NCBI GenBank assembly: GCA_036511855.1
Contig: DATCBN010000039.1
Coordinates: 1 to 55,531 of the forward strand
DNA: 55,531 nt
Reading direction: 5' to 3'
Source: Candidatus Eremiobacteraceae bacterium
GTDB lineage: Bacteria > Vulcanimicrobiota > Vulcanimicrobiia > Eremiobacterales > Eremiobacteraceae
Shown here in pieces: positions 26,100-33,838 of this stretch. The position numbers and the translations under genes were made by a program. Each line of letters begins with the position of its first letter. Position 1 is the stretch's first letter. The notes below the pieces were generated by a model. The model was given only the letters and a program-made list of their open reading frames with translations, was not told where the DNA came from and made no database searches.

Positions 26100-26645
26100 T
26101 TACCAGTCGCTCGCGCTTTGGTTGCCTGCACGCAGTCCGACGGGCGGCCCGATGATGGCCGCCGCGATGATCGCGGCTGCGGCGACGGTCGCGCCTTCGG
26201 TCACCAAAAACTGCCGCCCTGCGAACGCAGCGCCTCTCGCGCCGCCTCCGGAAGATCCAAGCGCGCTCGGTGAGTAAACGGCGAATCCGGAATCGAGTCC
26301 GGGCGTATCGAACGCAGGCATGGTCGGCGCTTCCATGGGGGTGAGCGACGTCATCGCCTGATCTGCCGGCGGTGCGGAATACGGAAGCGCTGCCGGTCTT
26401 TGCACGGCGGGCGCCGGGCTCGGCATTACAGCCGCTTGCATTCTCGTCCGCAAGGCGCGCGCGGCCCGCTGCGCCGCCGCGGTCCGGGCCACGCTGTCGC
26501 TCTGCGCCGCTGCGGCCTCTATCTGCGCGCGAACCGCATCGGGGCCGCCGGCTGCAGCTTTCGCTTTCGCTACCGCCTTACGCACCGAGTTGATCGCGCT
26601 CACCACCCATAAGATGACGAAAACTGCGATCAGAAATCCGGACAT
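26100..26645 (-). CDS. Hypothetical membrane protein between floA and phoH
   Basis: 181 residues from ATG 26645. An N-terminal helix (GFLIAVFVILWVVSAINSV) leads into a basic and alanine-rich helical stretch (KAVAKAKAAAGG; RAQIEAAAAQSDS). A low-complexity Pro/Met-rich linker follows (PSPAPAVQRPAALP), then a final hydrophobic segment (TVAAAAIIAAAIIGPPVG). It is 7 bp downstream of floA and 17 bp upstream of phoH, so it is part of the same operon. In Bacillus this slot holds yqfB, yqfC and yqfD, but no resemblance is visible. It may work with the flotillin scaffold; that is inference from position only. Confidence 0.75.
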   Translation of the reverse strand: MSGFLIAVFVILWVVSAINSVRKAVAKAKAAAGGPDAVRAQIEAAAAQSDSVARTAAAQRAARALRTRMQAAVMPSPAPAVQRPAALPYSAPPADQAMTSLTPMEAPTMPAFDTPGLDSGFAVYSPSALGSSGGGARGAAFAGRQFLVTEGATVAAAAIIAAAIIGPPVGLRAGNQSASDW

Positions 26646-26652
26646 GTGCCGC

Positions 26653-27678
26653 CTACGACGTCGGCGGATTCGTCGGCGAGGTCGGCGGCGTCCCACCCTG
26701 CTGCCCGCCGCCCGTCGACTGGCCTGCGATCGTCTGCCGCATCTCGGTGTCGGCGAGCACGTTTCTCATGCGGTAGTAATCCATCACGCCGAGGTTGCCG
26801 CTGCGAAACGCCTCTGCCATCGCTGCGGGGACCAACGCCTCGGCCTCGACGACTTTGGCTCGCATCGCCTGCGTCTGCGCTTTCATCTCTTGTTCTTGCG
26901 CAAGCGCCGCGTACTGGCGTTCCGCGGCTTTGGCCTGCGCGACCCGGCGGTCGGCTTCCGCTTGCGCGGTTTGCAGGTCGGCGCCGACGTTGCGGCCGAC
27001 ATCGACATCGGCGATGTCGATGGAGACGATCTCGAACCCGGTTCCCGCATCGAGTCCTTTTGAGAGGACCGTCTTGCTGATGTGGTCGGGGTTCTCGAGC
27101 ACTTCTTTGTAGTCCAGACTGCTGCCGACCGCCGCGACCACGCCTTCGCCGACGCGCGCGATGATCGTGGCTTCGCCGGCGCCGCCGACGATGCGTTCGA
27201 CTTTAGTTCTGACGGTGATACGCGCCTTGACGTTCAATTGAATGCCGTCTTTGGCCACGCCCTGAAAGATGGGCGTCTCGATGACTTTCGGTGTCACGTA
27301 TGCCGCCAGCGCTTCCTGTGGATTGCGGCCTGCCAGATCGATGGCAGCGCCCTGACCCCAATCGAGGGTGACCTGCGCGCGTTGCGCGGCGATCAAACTC
27401 CCGATCACGACGTCGATGTGGCCGCCCGCCATGTAGTGCGCGATGAGTTGGTCGGTGGTGACGTGCACGCCGGCCTTCGTGGCGACGATGAGGTTATTGA
27501 CGATGATCGACGGCGACACGCGCATGATGCGCATCCGCACGAGGCTGAAGATGCCGAGGGGTACGCCGGCGGCGCGAGCGCTGATCCACAACCCGAACGG
27601 GAAGTAGTACAAAAAAATCATGAGCGCGATGAACGCGAGGACGGCGACGAACAAGAAAAACAAGCTTGGGCCTTCCAT
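26653..27678 (-). CDS. floA: Flotillin-like protein FloA (YqfA)
   Basis: FloA forms membrane microdomain scaffolds. The 341 residues begin with a membrane hairpin ([28 protein letters not shown]). The flotillin-like core follows ([61 protein letters not shown]). Then comes an Ala/Glu/Gln coiled-coil ([20 protein letters not shown]) and a Gly/Thr/Pro-rich end. It is preceded by nfeD, its usual partner. Family length is 330 or so, so it is complete. Confidence 0.95.
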   Translation of the reverse strand: MEGPSLFFLFVAVLAFIALMIFLYYFPFGLWISARAAGVPLGIFSLVRMRIMRVSPSIIVNNLIVATKAGVHVTTDQLIAHYMAGGHIDVVIGSLIAAQRAQVTLDWGQGAAIDLAGRNPQEALAAYVTPKVIETPIFQGVAKDGIQLNVKARITVRTKVERIVGGAGEATIIARVGEGVVAAVGSSLDYKEVLENPDHISKTVLSKGLDAGTGFEIVSIDIADVDVGRNVGADLQTAQAEADRRVAQAKAAERQYAALAQEQEMKAQTQAMRAKVVEAEALVPAAMAEAFRSGNLGVMDYYRMRNVLADTEMRQTIAGQSTGGGQQGGTPPTSPTNPPTS

Positions 27679-27787
27679 TCCTGTGATTCGCTCCTAGCGC
27701 TCTCGCGCGTAGCCTAAAGTGCTGGAAAGTTGCGGAAGCGGTCGACTTCCTTTCGGGCGCGCGCGACACCCGCCGCACGCTCGCGGC

Positions 27788-29143
27788 TTACAACCGTTTG
27801 ACGACGATCGTCGCGCCTTCGACGCGATGCACGATCACTTTGGTCTGCGGGGGCACGAAGTCGCCCTCGGTCTGCACTTGATAGCGCTTGCCGTCCACCA
27901 CCACCACTCCGGCGGGCCGGAGCATGGACTCAGCGACGCCTTCCTTACCTACTAGGTACGTCGGCGCAGTGGCGGCGACATAGCCCTCAGATGGCAACTG
28001 TGTACCCGCGAACGCGAACTTTCGTCCGAGCGCGCTCTCCGGCAGCCAGCGCAACAAGAAGATGAATATCGCGATCGAGACGATGAGAGAAATGGCCGTC
28101 GTCGTCAGACCCAATATCCAAACGCCGCTTCCAAATGCGAGCACGATGCTCGCAAGGATGAGCGCGCTTCCGGTGAGACCCGATATCCCATGGCCGGGCA
28201 GCACGTGGAATTCGAACAGCAATCCGATGACGCCGAGTCCGAACAGTGCGGTGATCACCCAATTCGACGTGCCCGCGACGACGTGCGCGCCGAAGAAGAG
28301 TCCGAGCGCTGCGACGCCGATGATCCCGGCGATGAGATGCATCGTCTGCATCTCGACGAGGATGCCCAAGAATCCGATGGTCAGCAGCAGGCCCGACACC
28401 GCGGGCTGTGCGACGAATTCGGCGATCCGTTCGCCCCAGGTCGGCTCCGAGATCGCGATGCGCGAACCCGAGAAACCGGCGAACGCCAGTGCGCCATCTT
28501 GCGTGGATTCGATCGCGTCTGCATAACCGTGCGTGCGCGCTTGCTGCGGATTGAGAGAAAGTATCTGCCCCTTTTTCTTCAGGCCCGGGATAACGACTTC
28601 GGGATCCACGAAACCGGCCGCGATCTGCGTGTCGCGATGGTGAGCTTGGGCCAAACCTTCCATCTTGGACCGGAACGCCGCGATCATCTTCTCATCGACC
28701 GGACTCTCACCGCCTACGCCTATCGTGATCGGGAGCGCGGCGCCCAGACTCGATCCGGGTTCCATGATGATCTTATCGCAGGACAGCGCGATGAGCGCGC
28801 CTGCCGACCAAGCGCGGCCGGTGACGAACGCGATCGTCGGTATGCCAACGTCCGTCAGTGCCTGACTGATGTCGAGCGCGTCGTCCACTGACCCGCCGTC
28901 GGTGTTTATCCGCACCAAAAGCGCGCTCGCGCCGTTCGCCCGTGCTTCGTCGACCGCGCTCGCGACGCGATGCGACATGCCTGCGTTGATCTCGTCGTCG
29001 ATGTCGACCACTTGCACGAGCCGCGCGGACGGCGCGCTCGCGCCGGCGCTGCCCGCTATCGCAAACCACGGGACGAGGCCAACCGCGATGAAGGCCGCGC
29101 ACGCGGCCATGCGCAGCGGACGCAGCCGACGCGAACGAATCAC
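27788..29143 (-). CDS. nfeD: NfeD-like membrane-bound serine protease (YqeZ type)
   Basis: The 451-residue protein has a signal segment, then a ClpP-fold protease domain. The catalytic Ser lies in GRAWSAGALIALSCD and a conserved Lys in PGLKKKGQ; the substrate groove is INTDGGSVDDALDI. Four to five transmembrane helices follow (for example VSGLLLTIGFLGILVE and LIVSIAIFIFLLRW), then a C-terminal OB-fold NfeD domain (GVVVVDGKRYQVQTEGDFVP). NfeD and flotillin genes are habitual neighbours. The start overlaps the yqeY stop by 4 bp (ATGA). Confidence 0.94.
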   Translation of the reverse strand: MIRSRRLRPLRMAACAAFIAVGLVPWFAIAGSAGASAPSARLVQVVDIDDEINAGMSHRVASAVDEARANGASALLVRINTDGGSVDDALDISQALTDVGIPTIAFVTGRAWSAGALIALSCDKIIMEPGSSLGAALPITIGVGGESPVDEKMIAAFRSKMEGLAQAHHRDTQIAAGFVDPEVVIPGLKKKGQILSLNPQQARTHGYADAIESTQDGALAFAGFSGSRIAISEPTWGERIAEFVAQPAVSGLLLTIGFLGILVEMQTMHLIAGIIGVAALGLFFGAHVVAGTSNWVITALFGLGVIGLLFEFHVLPGHGISGLTGSALILASIVLAFGSGVWILGLTTTAISLIVSIAIFIFLLRWLPESALGRKFAFAGTQLPSEGYVAATAPTYLVGKEGVAESMLRPAGVVVVDGKRYQVQTEGDFVPPQTKVIVHRVEGATIVVKRL

Positions 29144-29595
29144 GTTGCAGCCCTCGCATCCATGGCGGCGTGAACAGCTTCCTGAATCGCCTTGCCGGGC
29201 GCTTTGTCTTTGAGCGCGGCCATGGCAGCCTTGATCGCTTCCGGGAATTTTGCGTCGGCGGGCAGCGAGCGAACGAGCTCACCGACGTGCGAACGAATCT
29301 CGTCGGCGGATAGCTCTTTGGGAAGATATTCCATCAAGATGACGCGCTCGCGCGACTCTTTGTCTGCGAGATCCATGCGGCCGGCTTTGGAATACTGTTC
29401 GATCGAGTCGTCGCGCTGCTTGACCTGCTTGCGCAATACGTCTTCTTGGTCAGCGTCCGCGAGGGCGGCCATGGCGTCGATCTGCTTGTATTTCATGGCC
29501 GAGATCGCCATGCGAATGGTATCGGTACGTTCGGCGTCGCGCGCTTTCATCGAGGTCTTGAGGTCGGCATGGAGTCGCTCAAGGATGCTTGGCAT
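29140..29595 (-). CDS. yqeY: GatB/YqeY domain protein
   Basis: A 151-residue helical cytosolic protein. It begins ILERLHADLKTSMKARDA, has LRKQVKQRDDSIEQYSKAGR and ends with the YqeY/GatB tail fold (KAAMAALKDKAPGKAIQEAV). The domain is shared with the tail of the tRNA-amidotransferase subunit GatB and is suspected to bind tRNA. ATG 29595 is chosen because the family begins with this helix. Downstream of rpsU as in Firmicutes (rpsU-yqeY-nfeD-floA). Confidence 0.93.
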   Translation of the reverse strand: MPSILERLHADLKTSMKARDAERTDTIRMAISAMKYKQIDAMAALADADQEDVLRKQVKQRDDSIEQYSKAGRMDLADKESRERVILMEYLPKELSADEIRSHVGELVRSLPADAKFPEAIKAAMAALKDKAPGKAIQEAVHAAMDARAAT

Positions 29596-29676
29596 TCTGC
29601 TCCATTTGGCGTCTGTGGCCAAAAGTAAGGGCGACCTTTCGGACGCCCCAAGGAAGAACCTTTACCCGTCAAGCCC

Positions 29677-29847
29677 CTACGTGCGCCGCTTGCGCGCCGC
29701 TGCGGACTTCTTCTTCTTGCGAACACTCGGCTTTTCATAGTGCTCGTGGCGGCGCGCTTCAGCGAGCACACCGGCCTTTTGACAAAGCTTCTTGAACCGC
29801 TTGAGGGCGCTCTCGATGGACTCGTTCGGACCGACTCTTGTTTCCAT
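29677..29847 (-). CDS. rpsU: 30S ribosomal protein S21
   Basis: This 56-residue basic protein reads [18 protein letters not shown], then [23 protein letters not shown] and a Lys/Arg tail ([14 protein letters not shown]). These are the hallmark S21 segments: the [13 protein letters not shown] start, the [11 protein letters not shown] middle, and the basic end. It is short enough to be missed by simple length cut-offs. ATG 29847 is preceded by GGGGGTG about 7 nt upstream. It begins the rpsU-yqeY-nfeD-floA run. A 6-bp hairpin (29917-29933) and a TATAAA-like box (29944-29949) lie upstream on the minus strand. Confidence 0.96.
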   Translation of the reverse strand: METRVGPNESIESALKRFKKLCQKAGVLAEARRHEHYEKPSVRKKKKSAAARKRRT

Positions 29848-30077
29848 ATTCAACACACCCCCTTCGCCTTCGGCGCGCCTTGGCGCGTCCGTTTGCTAGC
29901 GCTTGAGACACGAGAAGCGGGCCTTCAGCCCGCACCCGGTACATTTATAGCGACTAGTTGAGGCACTGGTTCGAGCTATCGGATGGTGCCCCTTGCGCAC
30001 CAGCGCTGTACCGGCGGGTTCCGGCTTGCGATTTCAGGCAAAATCGAAAACGTTCCGAATTTCGGGACGGCCCAGGG

Positions 30078-30995
30078 CTAGCTTCGGCCGTGGCACGTGC
30101 CGCCGCCCGCGTCTGCGAAGCGCTCTCCGGGGATCGGCACGAATTGCCAATCGTAAGCCCCCGACCGCAAGGTCATGAACAGAATCCCGTAGGTGGTCCA
30201 GTTCCGCACCAAGCTGTTGGCAGCCGTCCAGCTGAAAAAATCGTGGCTCTTGCCGCCGGTGCCGACGACGAATTCTCGGATTCCGCGAGCTTGGTCGAGC
30301 TTGCCGTCGGGTGTTTGCGGCGCAAAGCGCTCGTAGTCGTGATCGTGGCCTCCCAGAACGACATCGGCTCCGGCGGCGTAGAGGTCATCCCAAAACGCCG
30401 TGTATTGCACATCCGAATGATGGCCGCCCGACGAGAATCGCGGCTGATGCCAGAACGCGAGGGTGCACGGATCCCTGTGATTTGCGAGGTCGGTGCGCAG
30501 CCAGCGCTCCTGTGGAGATCCCGTGTCGCAGCCGCCCACCTCGTCGCAGTTTCCATTGAGTGAGACGATGTGCCACGCGCCGAGGTCGATACTGTAGTAG
30601 CCTTTCGCGGCGTCTCCGGCTCGCGCACCGAAATACGCGAAGTATCCGGCTGCGTCCGGCGTGTAGTACTCGTGGTTGCCGGGCGTCGGATACGTGATCG
30701 ACTTCAGCTTGCCCCACGACAAGTCGTACGAGCGCGCGAAGCCGTCCGTTGTCGCGCTCTGGTATTGCTCGTCGCCGAGCGCGAGCACCGCGTCCACATG
30801 TCTGCCCTCGATCAGGCGCGCGGTATCGGCCATCCGGCACCATCCGAGCAGCGTTTTGAGCGTCCTGTCGATAGTGCCGTACGGGTCGCAAGCGATGTCG
30901 CCGGCGGCAGCGATCTCGATATTCGGTTGTGCGGCCGGCGCCGGAGATTGGAGCGGCTGCGCGAGCAGCGCTAGAGCAAAGATAAGCGCGAGCAT
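30078..30995 (-). CDS. Secreted metallophosphoesterase (purple-acid-phosphatase-like)
   Basis: A 305-residue exported enzyme with an N-terminal signal peptide (MLALIFALALLAQPL). The metallophosphatase signature is complete: GDIACD, LGDEQYQ, PTPGNHEYY, AFWHQPRFSSGG-HS and LGGHDHDYERF. These residues bind the di-metal centre. The C-terminal GGKSHDFFSW region is like calcineurin-type phosphatases. It probably releases phosphate from extracellular phosphomonoesters or nucleotides. It is monocistronic, flanked by the rpsU leader and by the palindromic repeats. Confidence 0.92.
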   Translation of the reverse strand: MLALIFALALLAQPLQSPAPAAQPNIEIAAAGDIACDPYGTIDRTLKTLLGWCRMADTARLIEGRHVDAVLALGDEQYQSATTDGFARSYDLSWGKLKSITYPTPGNHEYYTPDAAGYFAYFGARAGDAAKGYYSIDLGAWHIVSLNGNCDEVGGCDTGSPQERWLRTDLANHRDPCTLAFWHQPRFSSGGHHSDVQYTAFWDDLYAAGADVVLGGHDHDYERFAPQTPDGKLDQARGIREFVVGTGGKSHDFFSWTAANSLVRNWTTYGILFMTLRSGAYDWQFVPIPGERFADAGGGTCHGRS

Positions 30996-31040
30996 CGTCC
31001 GTCTTTATTCCCGCTGCGGGCTCGGCCCTGGCGGTTGTCG

Positions 31041-31162
31041 GTACTAGGGTAAGCATCGCTTGCCCCGTTTTTTGGTAGGAGGGCCATTGTACTAAGGCAA
31101 GCATCGCGTGCCCAATTGGGTGAGCGTTGCTCACCCTAGTACGAGTTGCTCACCCTCCTACA
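31041..31162. repeat. Dispersed palindromic intergenic repeats (copy d, tandem)
   Basis: Three partial to full units sit in the gap between the phosphoesterase and the sirtuin. Unit 1 at 31041-31066 is GTACTAGGGTAAGC-ATC-GCTTGCCCC, then a T-run. Unit 2 at 31089-31142 has both hairpins separated by AATT and near-perfect terminal inverted repeats GTACTAAGG and CCCTAGTAC. Unit 3 at 31143-31162 is GTTGCTCACCCTCCTACA, a half copy. It is the same modular family as at 1729-1790 and 17577-17632. Confidence 0.85.
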
Positions 31163-31171
31163 GAGGCCAGA

Positions 31172-31876
31172 CTATGCCATTTGTTCCCACACGAGCGGCA
31201 AGAACACGCCGCTCGGCGCGCGCACGGAGAGATCGCAAAGCGGTGTCGCCTCGGTGGATTCCGGATTGACTTCGACGACAAATGCGCCGGCTCGTTTCGC
31301 GATGGAGACCAAACCGGCCGCCGGATACACCGCCGCGCTCGTGCCGGCGACGATAAAGACTTCCGCCGCCGACGCGACGTGCTCGGCGCGCTCCCACGCG
31401 ACTTGTGGTAGCATCTCGCCGAACCACACAACTCCCGGCCGCATCAGCGTACTGCACGAGCAGACGATAGGTCTGTCTGCATCGAATTTCGGCCGCGCCG
31501 GCCCGCCTGAAATCGAAACTTCCCTCGCGCAGCCGACGCACCGCCACGTTCGAATGCTTCCGTGCAGCTCGACCACGTTTTGCGATCCGCCCTCCACGTG
31601 CAGCCCGTCGACGTTTTGCGTCAGCAAACAGAACGCCGCGTCGCGTTTGCCGAAGCTGCGTTCGATCCGAGCGAGCGCGACGTGACCGGGATTCGGGTGC
31701 GCTTCCAGCACCATCTGCAAACGCATCCGATACCACCGCGTCACCAGCTCGGGTTCACGCGCAAAGGCCTCCGGCGTTGCAAGGTCCTCCGGCCGATAGC
31801 CGCGCCACAGCGCTGTCGCTCCGCTGCGAAAAGTCGGAATGCCGCTTTCGGCGGATATCCCGGCGCCCGTCAGCAC
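31172..31876 (-). CDS. cobB: NAD-dependent protein deacylase, Sir2 family
   Basis: Cytosolic sirtuin that removes acyl groups from lysines using NAD. The NAD loop TGAGISAESGIPTFR, TQNVDGLH, catalytic His in VVELHGSIRTWRC, zinc cysteines (CVGC and CSC), and VVWFGEMLP are present. GTG 31876 is the first ordinary start but falls inside the first beta strand, before LTGAG. The frame is open upstream and reads AAGLEAAGVIAGWLSRARHAAV before LTGAG, a normal sirtuin N-terminus. CTG 31942 is the only start-like codon that would include it. The true start may therefore lie inside the HIT gene. Confidence 0.9.
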   Translation of the reverse strand: MLTGAGISAESGIPTFRSGATALWRGYRPEDLATPEAFAREPELVTRWYRMRLQMVLEAHPNPGHVALARIERSFGKRDAAFCLLTQNVDGLHVEGGSQNVVELHGSIRTWRCVGCAREVSISGGPARPKFDADRPIVCSCSTLMRPGVVWFGEMLPQVAWERAEHVASAAEVFIVAGTSAAVYPAAGLVSIAKRAGAFVVEVNPESTEATPLCDLSVRAPSGVFLPLVWEQMA

Positions 31877-31926
31877 GGCGGCGTGGCGCGCGCGCGAAAG
31901 CCATCCAGCGATAACGCCGGCAGCTT

Positions 31927-32277
31927 CTAACCCGGCGGCCAGCCGAAATGCCGTCCTGCCATCACGTGCATATGCAGATGGAAAACTGTCTGCCCTGCCT
32001 GCGGTCCTGAGTTGAGCACGACCCGATAGCCGCCGTCCTTCACCGCCGGCTCGCCCATCTTCGCGGCGACACTCATGAGCTTTCCGAGCAACGCCGGCGC
32101 GTTGCCGGCAGCGGCGGCGGCCGGCAGATCGGCCAAATGCGCGCGCGGAACCACCAGCACGTGACTCGGCGCGACGGCGTGGATGTCGGTGAACGCGACG
32201 ACATCTTCATCTTCGTACAAGAAATGCGTGCCGAACTTGCCCGCGACGATCTCACAAAATATGCACGTCTCAGTCAT
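31927..32277 (-). CDS. HIT family nucleotide hydrolase
   Basis: A 116-residue histidine-triad protein of the HINT/protein kinase C inhibitor-like group. It starts CIFCEIVAGKFGTHFLYED, has VPRAHLADL, and closes with the triad FHLHMHVMAGRHF, whose middle His is the nucleophile. It hydrolyses AMP-lysine or aminoacyl-adenylate-type substrates. ATG 32277 has a GGGAGGG ribosome site and overlaps the stop of the preceding substrate-binding protein by 8 bp. It lies in the run that continues to the sirtuin. Confidence 0.94.
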   Translation of the reverse strand: MTETCIFCEIVAGKFGTHFLYEDEDVVAFTDIHAVAPSHVLVVPRAHLADLPAAAAAGNAPALLGKLMSVAAKMGEPAVKDGGYRVVLNSGPQAGQTVFHLHMHVMAGRHFGWPPG

Positions 32278-33835
32278 GTGGCCCTCCCGCGAAAGACATG
32301 GTCTCGAAGTGCAACCCACTATCCGGGCTCGGGATATAGCCGAGCACGTCGGCGTCGAAGACGATCGGCGGGGACGTGTGGACGATCGCCACCACCGGCG
32401 CTTGATCCCGAATACGCGCGAGCGCCTCGCGATAGATTTTCTCTCGCGCCGCGCGATCCAGGGTCGAACGTCCGGCCAGCATCAGCCGGTGAAACGGCTC
32501 ATCCATCCAAAACGCAGTGTTGTTGGCGTCGGGCGCGACCGCGCTATCTTTGTCCAGCAGCGGATAGAGAAAATTATCGGGATCGCCGTCGTCGCCGGTC
32601 CAGCCCATGAGCGCGAGATGATGTTCGCCGCTGCCGACCTTCACGAGGTACATTCCCCATTCCATACCAGTGAGCGTCGTGGTGATCCCTACCGATCGCA
32701 GCTCGCTCTGTATGGCCTCCGCCACGCGCTGCGGTTCGGGCACGTACGGACGCGGCAGCGTCATGTACCACAAGGGCATGGAGAACCCATGAGGATATCC
32801 CGCCTGCGCGAGGAGTTTGCGCGCCCCGGCCGGGTCATAGGGGTACGCCGTGTTCACGCCGTGCGGCCAGACCTCCGGCGGAACGAATTCGGTCGCGACG
32901 ATCGCCGCCGAATCGTAAAAATTCTTGACGATCGCATGCGTGTCGATCGCCTCGTTGATCGCGCGCCGGACCAGGACGTCGTTCAGCGGCTTCAACTGAT
33001 CGTTCATGGATAGATACATGATATTGTTCGGCGGCTGCCGATAGACGCGAAACTTGGCATTGGCTTGCAGGGCGGGAAGGTCGTCCGGGCGCGGAAACTC
33101 CAGGCCGTCGATGTCGCCCTTTTCGAGCTCGAGCACCGCAGTAGCCGGGTCGGGGATGTCGCGCACGACGACGGTGCCGATCTTCGGACGTTTTCCCCAG
33201 TATCCGGACCACGACTTCAGCGTTATGTGGTCGTCCTTCACCCACTCCGCTACTTCGTACGGTCCCGTGCCGCTCGGCTGCGTGTAGTAGTTTTCGCCAA
33301 GCGTCCGAAGCGCTGTGGGCGACGAGATCGAAAAGGCCGGCATCGCGAGATCGGCGATGAATGTCGCGACAGGCGAGCGCAACTGGACGCGGATTTCGTA
33401 CGGCGAAACCACCGCGACCGACTTGATGACACTCGGGTACGACCCGAATTGGCTATGGAAGTACGAGAAATGCGGATCGTCTTTCATCCAGCGATCGAAA
33501 TTGTACTTGACGGCCGCAGCGTCGAACGGCGTGCCGTCTTGGAAGATGACGCCGCGCCGCAGGGTAAACGTGTACGTCCGTCCGTCGGCGCTCGATGTCC
33601 ACGAAGTGGCCAATTGCGGTTCGGGCGTGAATCCGCCCAAGTGGTAGTGGGTCAATCCTTGCAGCGTCACGCGCGCGATATTGAACGAAAGACCATCGGT
33701 GGCGATGGCGGGATCCAGCGACACCGCATCTTTGTTGCGGCCGAATACGAGCGGCCGGTCTTGTGCCGGCCCGGAGGCACAACCGGCGGCGAGGATCGCG
33801 GCGGCCGCGGCTGCCGCCGCGAATATCCGTCGCAC
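32270..33835 (-). CDS. Peptide/oligosaccharide ABC transporter substrate-binding lipoprotein (SBP family 5), copy 1
   Basis: The 521-residue protein starts with a lipoprotein signal (AAAAAAILAAGC, lipobox LAAGC) and belongs to the DppA/OppA family: FGRNKDAVSLDPA, WTSSADGRTYTFTLRRGVIFQDGTPF, and the C-terminal LAGRSTLDRAAREKIYREALARI. GTG 33835 is 3 bp after the previous stop. It is a paralog of the next gene upstream; both share the FGRNKDAVSLD, YDPAGARKLL and WTGDDGDPDNFLYPLLDKDS-like blocks. No permease or ATPase gene is near, so the pair must work with a transporter encoded elsewhere, or as receptors. Confidence 0.92.
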   Translation of the reverse strand: MRRIFAAAAAAAAILAAGCASGPAQDRPLVFGRNKDAVSLDPAIATDGLSFNIARVTLQGLTHYHLGGFTPEPQLATSWTSSADGRTYTFTLRRGVIFQDGTPFDAAAVKYNFDRWMKDDPHFSYFHSQFGSYPSVIKSVAVVSPYEIRVQLRSPVATFIADLAMPAFSISSPTALRTLGENYYTQPSGTGPYEVAEWVKDDHITLKSWSGYWGKRPKIGTVVVRDIPDPATAVLELEKGDIDGLEFPRPDDLPALQANAKFRVYRQPPNNIMYLSMNDQLKPLNDVLVRRAINEAIDTHAIVKNFYDSAAIVATEFVPPEVWPHGVNTAYPYDPAGARKLLAQAGYPHGFSMPLWYMTLPRPYVPEPQRVAEAIQSELRSVGITTTLTGMEWGMYLVKVGSGEHHLALMGWTGDDGDPDNFLYPLLDKDSAVAPDANNTAFWMDEPFHRLMLAGRSTLDRAAREKIYREALARIRDQAPVVAIVHTSPPIVFDADVLGYIPSPDSGLHFETMSFAGGPHD

Positions 33836-33838
33836 GCT

